From an uncultured Clostridia bacterium (GTDB taxonomy: Bacteria > Bacillota > Clostridia > TANB77 > CAG-465), in NCBI GenBank assembly GCA_947628005.1, contig CANQYI010000003.1, positions 62,001 through 126,000 of the forward strand: DNA of 64,000 bases. Reading direction: 5' to 3'. Each line of letters opens with the position of its first letter. The first letter of the stretch is position 1. Shown one piece after another: positions 1 to 6,191 of the stretch. Both the position numbers and the translations under genes were made by a program. The notes beneath the pieces were generated by a model. It saw only the letters and a list, made by a program, of their open reading frames with translations, had not been told where the DNA came from and searched no databases.

Positions 1-138
1 ATGATTGTACGAAATCAACGGTAGCTTTCACTACTGACTCCGGGGTAGTCTTCAAAATAATCTTACTAAAATTAGCTTACAGCCCACGACTAATTCTCTC
101 TTGTAGCAGTGTTTATTTTTACTCGTCCCATCAACATC
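1..138 (-). promoter_or_regulatory. T-box leader (5' part), likely threonine specifier
   Basis: Read on the minus strand this is stem I of a T-box riboswitch. In order it shows the GA/AGUA element, an AGAGAG bulge, the distal loop GGGCUGUAAGC, then GAA-G-ACU-A before CCCCGGAGU. By analogy with the glyQS leader layout (GAA, one base, specifier, purine), the specifier is ACU (Thr) at + 47-49. GAC (Asp) is the alternative if no base is skipped. The antiterminator with the UGGN bulge and the controlled gene (thrS or a threonine gene by inference) lie left of the window. T-box RNAs read the charging of their cognate tRNA and switch a terminator. Confidence 0.82.
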
Positions 139-144
139 AAATAT

Positions 145-173
145 ATTATATTATATATTATATTAAAAATCAA
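145..173 (-). promoter_or_regulatory. Vegetative promoter for the T-box transcript
   Basis: On the minus strand TTGATT, a 17-bp spacer and TATAAT place transcription start near 138, at the beginning of the T-box leader. It lies just downstream of the stop of the preceding gene. Confidence 0.7.
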
Positions 174-176
174 GTT

Positions 177-1046
177 TTATTTTACAACTGCAGATAAAAC
201 TTCTACAAATTTACCATTTCTATATTCTAATATGTCATATTTTGCTTCAAATTCTTTTGTCTCTATTAAAACTAATTCCTTTGATGAATCGTTATTTAAA
301 TCTGCAATGAATGCTACAGAATAAATAGGCCAATCAGATGATTTCTTTAAATTTCTAATATAATTATATTTTATTATTGAAGAATGATTACTGTTGTCAA
401 CAAATATTACAGCAGTATATGCCCCTGAAGATTCACCAGCTTCATTACTTGCAACAATTACTTTTCCATATACAGCATCTGAAATCATTACTTCATATAC
501 ATTTTCTATTTTAACACTAGTATTTAATAATCTATAAATTCCTAGTGCCTTTTTTACTGCTTTATAATCTTCATCAGTTGCCTCTTTAGAACTAATGCTT
601 GGTATACTATTTATGGTATTTTTTGAAACAGCAAAATATTCGTCAACAAGATTTGCCCTTGTAGTTGTAGTGTATACAGAAGTTGTTCCTGCTTTCTGTG
701 TTACTTCATTTAATTCATATGTTCCTAACTTTCCATTTTTACTAAATAGGTCTATTTCCAATCCATTTTTATTTACACTCTTCAAATAATATCTTTCTGC
801 AGACACCCAATTACCATTATATGTAGCACCTACTACAAGATTATTTACTACAATCGGAGTAGAATTTTTAGCTATATCATCACTAGCACTTGTAGCATCA
901 AAATTAACTTTTTCTTTTACTATATTATTATTTGCTAGTATAAGTATTGCAAGAGCAATAATTATAACTAATATAATTGCTAAAATAATAATTAGTGATT
1001 TTTCTCCTCTTTTTCTTACTAATTTACTTTTTGAATAATTTTCCAT
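177..1046 (-). CDS. Hypothetical membrane-anchored protein, third gene of ruvB operon
   Basis: Protein of about 289 residues that I do not assign to a named family. A basic N-terminus (Lys/Arg-rich, first 15 residues) leads into one long hydrophobic segment (about residues 17-38) rich in Ile/Leu, followed by an extracytoplasmic domain, so it is a signal-anchored surface protein. Near the C-terminus DLNNDSSKELVL resembles the calcium-loop motif of FG-GAP/VCBS-type repeats; this is only a resemblance. The ATG at 1046 overlaps the queH stop in a TAATG arrangement, so translation is probably coupled. A GTG at 1058 is possible but less well placed. Confidence 0.65.
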   Translation of the reverse strand: MENYSKSKLVRKRGEKSLIIILAIILVIIIALAILILANNNIVKEKVNFDATSASDDIAKNSTPIVVNNLVVGATYNGNWVSAERYYLKSVNKNGLEIDLFSKNGKLGTYELNEVTQKAGTTSVYTTTTRANLVDEYFAVSKNTINSIPSISSKEATDEDYKAVKKALGIYRLLNTSVKIENVYEVMISDAVYGKVIVASNEAGESSGAYTAVIFVDNSNHSSIIKYNYIRNLKKSSDWPIYSVAFIADLNNDSSKELVLIETKEFEAKYDILEYRNGKFVEVLSAVVK

Positions 1047-1636
1047 TAATATACCCACTTTCCACTATCAAAAGAAAATACACAGCCACAATACTTTTGC
1101 ATATAGATACCTTTTTCCCTTGCCATCTTTTGCCCTTGCCTAAAGTACTGTCTATAATCAACGTATATAAATTTTATTTTATATTTATCTTCTAATAATT
1201 TTCCTACCTTCTTTATTATATCATGCTTCTGATATGGACTAATTGAAAGTGTCGTAGTCACAGCATCATATCCATTTTCAAGTGCATATAAGAACACTTT
1301 ATTAAGTCTTAAATAATAACAGTATTCACATCTAGATTCAAATTCCTTTTTATTTAATACCTTATCTACAACATCCTTTATGTAGCCATCTAGACTATAT
1401 TCATCTAATATAACATAATCTGTATCTTCCATTTTACAAAGTGTTTCAAAAGCTTCTTTTCTTCTTTCATATTCAACTTTTGGATGAATATTTGGATTAT
1501 AAAAGCATGCTGTAAAATCTACTTTTTGTCTAGTATTATCTTCAGTTAAGAGTCCATTGTTTTTCAAATCGTAATTAATATAAGTAAAACACGGACCACA
1601 ACAAGCATGAACTAATAATTTATTTATCTTATTCAT
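1046..1636 (-). CDS. queH: Epoxyqueuosine reductase QueH
   Basis: QueH (former DUF208) carries out the last step of queuosine synthesis, reducing epoxyqueuosine in tRNA to queuosine; it is the non-cobalamin counterpart of QueG. The N-terminal HACCGPC motif (Cys12, 13, 16) and the later CEYC and YCGC cysteine pairs fit the iron-sulfur and metal ligands of the family, as does FYNPNIHP. The 196-residue length is typical. It follows ruvB by 10 bp, and its SD overlaps the ruvB stop. The window also holds tgt and queA (26.9-29.1 kb), which act upstream of it in the same pathway. Confidence 0.93.
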   Translation of the reverse strand: MNKINKLLVHACCGPCFTYINYDLKNNGLLTEDNTRQKVDFTACFYNPNIHPKVEYERRKEAFETLCKMEDTDYVILDEYSLDGYIKDVVDKVLNKKEFESRCEYCYYLRLNKVFLYALENGYDAVTTTLSISPYQKHDIIKKVGKLLEDKYKIKFIYVDYRQYFRQGQKMAREKGIYMQKYCGCVFSFDSGKWVY

Positions 1637-1646
1637 AATATAAAAG

Positions 1647-2654
1647 CTACTCCTCTTTGTTTTTAATATTTAAATGTTCATAGGCCAGTTTAGTAACAAC
1701 TCTACCTCTTTGTGTTCTAGTTAAAAATCCTATTTGCATTAAGTATGGTTCATATACATCTTCTATTGTGTCTTTATCTTCTCCTATTGTTGCTGCTAAA
1801 GTATCTAGTCCCACAGGTCCACCATTAAAGTTTAATATTACAGTCTCTAACATTTCTCTATCTATTTGATCAAGTCCTAATTCATCTATTTCTAATTTTT
1901 CTAGAGCCATTTTTGAAAGTTCATAAGTTATAATTTTACTATTTTCAAATTCAGCAAAATCTCTTACTCTTTTTAATAGCCTGTTAGCAATTCTTGGAGT
2001 TCCTCTTGATCTAGATCCAATTTCTAAAGCAGCATCCTTTTCTATTTCATACCCCAGTATATGAGCACTTCTATCAACTATCTTTCCTAAATCTTTTTGA
2101 TTATAAAGTTCTAGTTTTTCTATTATTCCAAATCTATCTCTTAAAGGAGATGACAGAGATCCTATTTTAGTTGTAGCGCCAACAAGTGTAAATTTAGGTA
2201 AATCTATTCTTATGGATTTTGCTGTAGGCCCTTTACCTATAACAATGTCTAAGCTAAAGTCTTCCAATGCAGGATACAAAATTTCTTCAACAGATTTGCT
2301 AAGTCTATGAATTTCATCTATAAATAATATATCATTTTCTTCTAAATTACTAAGTATTGCAGCCAAATCCCCTGGCTTTTCTATCGCAGGACCTGAAGTA
2401 ATTTTTATATTGCTATTCATTTCATTTGCAATTATTGTTGCAAGTGTAGTTTTTCCAAGTCCTGGTGGACCATAAAGTAAAACATGGTCTAGTTGTTCTT
2501 TTCTTTTCAATGCAGATGAAATACATATTTTTAAATTTTCTTTTACTTTATCTTGTCCAACATATTCACTAAATCTTTTGGGTCTAAGACTTATTTCTTG
2601 CATTTGTTCATTATATTCTAATGTATCTGGATTAACTATTCTATCTTCATTCAT
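1647..2654 (-). CDS. ruvB: Holliday junction branch-migration helicase RuvB
   Basis: RuvB is the hexameric AAA+ motor that drives branch migration of Holliday junctions with RuvA and RuvC. The N-terminal [12 protein letters not shown], Walker A GPPGLGKT (about residues 62-69), Walker B FIDEIH, sensor region GATTK and the C-terminal winged-helix domain with RGR are all present. An AGAGG SD six bases before the ATG at 2654 fixes the start; an upstream in-frame TTG would lengthen the protein by seven residues and would swallow that SD. It heads the ruvB-queH-hypothetical operon. ruvA is not adjacent, unlike in many Firmicutes. Confidence 0.96.
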   Translation of the reverse strand: MNEDRIVNPDTLEYNEQMQEISLRPKRFSEYVGQDKVKENLKICISSALKRKEQLDHVLLYGPPGLGKTTLATIIANEMNSNIKITSGPAIEKPGDLAAILSNLEENDILFIDEIHRLSKSVEEILYPALEDFSLDIVIGKGPTAKSIRIDLPKFTLVGATTKIGSLSSPLRDRFGIIEKLELYNQKDLGKIVDRSAHILGYEIEKDAALEIGSRSRGTPRIANRLLKRVRDFAEFENSKIITYELSKMALEKLEIDELGLDQIDREMLETVILNFNGGPVGLDTLAATIGEDKDTIEDVYEPYLMQIGFLTRTQRGRVVTKLAYEHLNIKNKEE

Positions 2655-2680
2655 AAAATTCCTCTTTTTTATCAAATAAA

Positions 2681-2709
2681 ATTATATCAAACATAAAATT
2701 TTTAGTCAA
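2681..2709 (-). promoter_or_regulatory. Promoter of the ruvB operon
   Basis: Minus-strand TTGACT, 17-bp spacer, TATAAT, about 25 bp before the ruvB SD. I looked for a LexA box here and saw none, so SOS control of ruvB is not supported. Confidence 0.75.
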
Positions 2710-2791
2710 TGTTTATTATAATTATTTAATATAATTTACACATTCATAAATCTATATTAATAAATCATATAATTTTCTAAGGTGATCATGT

Positions 2792-2890
2792 GTGAAAATT
2801 TCTAAATATAAAGGAACAAATCTTAATATATTAAAAGCAACTATATATCTAATCATTGTATTTATACTCATCTACCTCATATCTAAGTAA
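2792..2890 (+). CDS. Putative 32-residue membrane peptide
   Basis: A short frame starts at GTG 2792 with an AAGGTG SD seven bases upstream and stops at 2890. It encodes a basic head (MKISKYKGTN), then an almost uninterrupted Ile/Leu/Val/Tyr helix of about 18 residues and ends ISK. This is the shape of single-pass small membrane proteins. It stands 28 bp before the SD of the polysaccharide deacetylase and could be co-transcribed with it. No function is inferred. The good SD and topology are the only support. Confidence 0.4.
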   Translation: MKISKYKGTNLNILKATIYLIIVFILIYLISK

Positions 2891-2926
2891 TATTTAAATA
2901 TATTTTTCTATTACGAGGTGAAAAAA

Positions 2927-3721
2927 TTGACAACTATTTATTTTAAAAGTAAAAGAAGTTTAATTGTATATACAATACTTTTTTGTATAATTCCTACAAC
3001 GTTTTTTGCACTTATTTTATGGCATAATTTTAATACACATAAAAATAATTTACCAATTAAAGATAACTCATTTTGTGAAGAAGAACCAAAAGTTGAAGAA
3101 GATAATTCAAGAGAAGAGTTTATAAAAACACAATATAAATTAAAAAAATTAATTGCACTAACCTTTGACGATGGTCCAGGAAGATATACTGAAAATTTAG
3201 TTGATGAATTAAAAAAGCGTAATGTAAAAGCAACATTTTTTATTTTAGGAGAAAATGCAATATCAAGACAAAGTACTATAAAATATATAGTTGATAATGG
3301 TAACGAAATTGGAATTCACAGTTATGTACATAAGCTATTTACAAGAATTACAAACGAAGAAATTGAAGAACAAATTGATAAAACAAAGAATGTTTTATAC
3401 TCTGCAACAAATCAAGATATTTCTCTTATAAGGGTTCCTTACGGTTCAATAAATGATAGAGTAAATTTGTTACTAGAAAATAATCAACTTACTAATGTTT
3501 TATGGGATGTCGACTCTAAAGATTGGAAATTTAGAAATACAAACAAAATATATAATTATACATTAAAAAGGGTATCTGGAAATGATATTATACTTATGCA
3601 CGACATTTATAAAACAAGCGTTGAAGCGGCATTAAAATTAGTAGATACTTTAACATCTGAATGTTACACCTTTGTTACTGTAAGTGAGCTTTTAAATTTA
3701 AGGCAAATAGATGAAAAATAA
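2927..3721 (+). CDS. Membrane-anchored polysaccharide deacetylase (NodB/PgdA type)
   Basis: NodB-fold deacetylases remove N- or O-acetyl groups from peptidoglycan or other surface glycans with a divalent metal. One N-terminal transmembrane segment (about residues 12-31) places the catalytic domain outside. TFDDGP carries the catalytic/metal Asp pair, and HSYVH gives the two metal histidines; RVPYGS and DVDSKDW follow as motifs 3 and 4, and the late LMHD is motif 5. The SD GAGGTG sits six bases before TTG 2927; the GTG at 2918 is part of that SD, so TTG is the better start (264 aa). One of few plus-strand genes in the window. Confidence 0.88.
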   Translation: MTTIYFKSKRSLIVYTILFCIIPTTFFALILWHNFNTHKNNLPIKDNSFCEEEPKVEEDNSREEFIKTQYKLKKLIALTFDDGPGRYTENLVDELKKRNVKATFFILGENAISRQSTIKYIVDNGNEIGIHSYVHKLFTRITNEEIEEQIDKTKNVLYSATNQDISLIRVPYGSINDRVNLLLENNQLTNVLWDVDSKDWKFRNTNKIYNYTLKRVSGNDIILMHDIYKTSVEAALKLVDTLTSECYTFVTVSELLNLRQIDEK

Positions 3722-3740
3722 AAGGAAAATTTTCCTTTTA
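3720..3740. terminator. Bidirectional terminator between convergent genes
   Basis: The perfect palindrome AAAAGGAAAATTTTCCTTTT with flanking T/A runs lies between the stops of two converging genes. The stem has few G:C pairs, so it is probably weak. Confidence 0.5.
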
Positions 3741-3743
3741 TTT

Positions 3744-3938
3744 TTAAACATTATCTTCATTTTTTCTTGTAAAGTAATAAGTTATTATTGCGCCAACGAT
3801 TGCCATAAATGATTCTGTACTAATTACTCCTTTAAAAGTCAATATACAAGTAGTTAGCACTACACATATACTAAGAATTGTTTTTACTTTGAATAAGTCT
3901 GCTATGTTAGACAATAATCTTTTTTGTGCATCTTTCAT
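3744..3938 (-). CDS. Small membrane protein, phage-holin-like
   Basis: A 64-residue protein with a charged N-terminus (MKDAQKRLL), two hydrophobic stretches (about 20-38 and 43-56) and a charged C-terminus (TRKNEDNV). The layout resembles small two-helix proteins found in phages and integrative elements that are often labelled holin-like, but no lysis gene is near. SD AGGAGG precedes the ATG. It lies at the edge of the integrase-bearing island and may belong to it. Confidence 0.6.
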   Translation of the reverse strand: MKDAQKRLLSNIADLFKVKTILSICVVLTTCILTFKGVISTESFMAIVGAIITYYFTRKNEDNV

Positions 3939-4058
3939 TTCTTGCCTCCTATTATATATAATATTTTATTATATTTAATATTGTGTCGTTCTTGTTTTTA
4001 AAAAATATTAAAATATAATTATATACTGTTATATAGGAATATCATTTAACATAATCTA

Positions 4059-4087
4059 TTGAAAAAGCTTCCATTTTATGGTAAAAT
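4059..4087 (+). promoter_or_regulatory. Promoter of the integrase gene
   Basis: TTGAAA, 17-bp spacer, TAAAAT on the plus strand, with expected start near 4094. This is only a few bases before a terminator-like hairpin. Confidence 0.55.
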
Positions 4088-4101
4088 TTATTATGTAATT
4101 T

Positions 4102-4131
4102 TCACTTCTAATTTTCTTAGAAGTGATTTTT
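4102..4131 (+). terminator. Leader hairpin/attenuator before the integrase
   Basis: A 10-bp perfect stem (TCACTTCTAA / TTAGAAGTGA, loop TTTTC) followed by TTTTTATT stands between the promoter at 4059-4087 and the integrase SD near 4144. It has intrinsic-terminator form but sits in the 5' leader, so most transcripts may end here unless read-through occurs. It could instead end a transcript from upstream. Confidence 0.5.
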
Positions 4132-4159
4132 ATTATTTTAGAAGAAAGGAGTTTTTATT

Positions 4160-5356
4160 ATGAATAACACAAAAGAAAATTATCATATGATGTTTACATC
4201 TTACCCTGATCTAGTAAATATAAATCAATTACAAGATATGTTGGGAATTGGTCCAAATCTAGCTTATAAGCTAGTAAAGCAAAATGATGTACAATCAATA
4301 AAAGTTGGAAGAGAATATAAGATACCAAAATCAAGTATAATACTATACCTAAGAGAAAACTTAAATTACGAAAAAGATAATGACGACAATAAATTATTTA
4401 CAAAATACTTAAGAGATTGGATAAAATCCATACAAAATACAGTTGAAGAAAATACATATGATTCTTATAAAATAATTATAAATAAGACATGTGAATTTTT
4501 TAGTGATAAAAATATTAAACTTAATGATTTAAAGCCTCTTGATATAAAAAATTTTTACAATTCTTTGTATCAGAAAGGCTTGTCTTCTAATACAGTTTTA
4601 CACTATCATACTGTAATTAGAAGTGCACTACAAAATGCTTTAAAGTTGGATTTAATTTTAAGTAATCCTGCTGACAGACTAGAAAGGCCAAAAAAAGAAC
4701 AGTATATTGGAAAATATTATACTGAAACTGAATTAAACACATTATTTGAAATAGTAAAAAATGACCCTTTAAAGCTAGTAATATATCTTGCTAGCTTTTA
4801 TGGTTTAAGAAGAAGTGAAGTTATTGGTCTAAGGTGGGACGCGTTTGATTTTGATAGTAAAACAATCACAATTAAACACAAAGCAATAGAAACAAGAAAA
4901 GGTAGTAAAAGAGTTATCTTACTTAAAGATAAAACTAAAAATCAATCTAGTTACAGAACATTACCACTAGTTGATGAAATAATTGAACTATTAAAAGAAC
5001 AAAGAACACAAATTGAAAATAATCAAAAAAAATATGGCTCAAGATATAATAAAAATTATTTAGATTATGTCTGTGTAGATCATAAAGGAAAATTATTTAG
5101 ACCAGAGTATGTTACGGACCATTTTGCCATAATAATGAAAAAAAATAAAGCTCATATAAAAAGAATTAATTTTCATGGTCTAAGACATTCCTGTGCCAGT
5201 CTACTTCTTGCTAAAGGAATACAGATGAAAGAAATACAAGACTGGTTAGGTCACTCTACCTTTTCTACTACCGCTAATACCTATGCACATTTAGAGAAAA
5301 ATACAAAAACAAAATCTGCAAATGTTTTATCTACAACTTTAACATTTACAGATTAA
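4160..5356 (+). CDS. Tyrosine integrase with fused excisionase-like HTH
   Basis: Site-specific recombinase of the phage/ICE integrase family. Residues about 19-64 form a MerR/Xis-like excisionase helix-turn-helix (LGIGPNLAYKLVK ... VGREYKIP), a domain usually encoded by a separate xis gene. A SAM-like core-binding domain follows (about 78-170). The catalytic domain has all key residues: Arg217 in YGLRRSE, HGLRH (His339, Arg342), GH (His365) and the nucleophile Tyr375 in NTYAH. SD AAGGAG precedes the ATG. No attachment core is obvious. It appears intact and marks the region to about 10 kb as acquired. Confidence 0.92.
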   Translation: MNNTKENYHMMFTSYPDLVNINQLQDMLGIGPNLAYKLVKQNDVQSIKVGREYKIPKSSIILYLRENLNYEKDNDDNKLFTKYLRDWIKSIQNTVEENTYDSYKIIINKTCEFFSDKNIKLNDLKPLDIKNFYNSLYQKGLSSNTVLHYHTVIRSALQNALKLDLILSNPADRLERPKKEQYIGKYYTETELNTLFEIVKNDPLKLVIYLASFYGLRRSEVIGLRWDAFDFDSKTITIKHKAIETRKGSKRVILLKDKTKNQSSYRTLPLVDEIIELLKEQRTQIENNQKKYGSRYNKNYLDYVCVDHKGKLFRPEYVTDHFAIIMKKNKAHIKRINFHGLRHSCASLLLAKGIQMKEIQDWLGHSTFSTTANTYAHLEKNTKTKSANVLSTTLTFTD

Positions 5357-5362
5357 ATTTTG

Positions 5363-5449
5363 AAAAAAATCATTCATTTGCTGAATGATTTTTTACTTAT
5401 ATATTAATTTATATTCTTTTCTTTTTGCAATTTCTGTATAGCTGTTATT
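5363..5449 (+). repeat. Direct repeat copy 1 with integrase terminator
   Basis: About 87 bp that recur at 5956-6039 with two small indels and two substitutions. It begins with an intrinsic terminator for the integrase (AATCATTCA-loop-TGAATGATT then Ts) and continues through CAATTTCTGTATAGCTG. Its distal end overlaps the truncated 3' end of the DUF1016 pseudogene. Confidence 0.85.
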
Positions 5450-5915
5450 CATTTTGCAAAGATAAGAAATCAAATATATATGGGTCCTTTATTGTATAAT
5501 TAACTAAATCACTATCTAATGCTGGTAGTGTATTTTAAAAATTGTTATTTGATGCACCAATTCTTAAGTGATAACCATTATCAATTTGAATAGATAACAT
5601 ATTTCTACCCTAACCATTTTTTTAAATTGCTTCTACATATATTTTTCTTATTTCTTTATCTTTTATTTTTTCCATAAGAACAATATTGTGTCCCAAAGGA
5701 ACTTGTGCAACAAGTTGTTGCACTTCTTCATAATCTTTATATTCAAGATAAAACTTTTTCATATATTTTAAATTTCTTACTGAAAAACCTGTTGAATTTG
5801 GAAATTCCATTTTTAAATCTTTAGAAACTTCATCAATAAACTTATCTCCATACTCATTTAATTCTTTTATAATTTCATTAGATAATTCTTCGCTAGGTGT
5901 TATTTTACAAGGAGT
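5445..5915 (-). pseudogene. Wrecked DUF1016 / YhcG-type gene fragment
   Basis: The minus strand encodes a recognisable N-terminal DUF1016 domain: an open frame from about 5915 with EYGDKFIDEVSKDLK, then FSVRNLKYMKKFYLEY and QQLVAQVPLGHNIVLMEK. After a stop at 5622-5624 the family's next blocks appear in shifted frames: an NGW-like/NMLSIQID segment, then NTLPALDSDL and KDPYIFDFLSL. Intervening stops and frameshifts interrupt it. The C-terminal PDDEXK nuclease domain is missing; homology ends at the direct repeat. DUF1016 proteins are putative nucleases often found beside type I restriction genes, none of which is visible here. Confidence 0.8.
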
Positions 5916-5919
5916 TTAA

Positions 5920-5997
5920 ATGAATGTAACAGATCATTTCACTTTAATAATGAATAAAAAAATCATTCATTTGCTGAATGATTTTTACTTATATTAA
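5920..5997 (+). pseudogene. Internally deleted integrase remnant
   Basis: A 25-codon frame preceded by AAGGAG reads MNVTDHFTLIMNKK before running into the repeat. It matches the intact integrase at YVTDHFAIIMKKNK (residues 317-330), while its start (AAGGAGTTT...ATGAAT) resembles the 5' end of the same gene. So start and near-end are joined, with the middle and the catalytic C-terminus lost. It is a relic of a second integrase copy, not a functional gene. Confidence 0.65.
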
Positions 5998-6039
5998 TTT
6001 ATATTCTTTTCTTTTTTCAATTTCTGTATAGCTGCTATT
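5956..6039 (+). repeat. Direct repeat copy 2
   Basis: About 84 bp matching 5363-5449, including the same terminator hairpin and CTGTATAGCTG end. It follows the integrase remnant just as copy 1 follows the intact integrase, so the pair marks two ancestral integrase 3' ends. Beyond it, 6040-6190 holds no gene that I can support; a short GTTAA/TTAAC inverted repeat near 6072-6088 is the only structure seen. Confidence 0.85.
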
Positions 6040-6191
6040 TCAAACATTTCACAGCGGTTTAACGAAATTAGTTAATGGCTCCTTAACGATACTTATATGC
6101 GAAAAAAGAACCTACTTTAAGTTTTCCGAATCTCAACTGTTAAAATTAAATTAACATAATAAAATTAATATTGCAAGAGTTTTTATCCATT

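Noticed and set aside
1046-1058. GTG 1058 as start of the membrane-anchored protein
   Set aside because: ATG 1046 forms a TAATG overlap with queH and has better SD spacing.
2681-2709. LexA control of ruvB
   Set aside because: The promoter is clear, but no GAAC-N4-GTTY motif is present around it.
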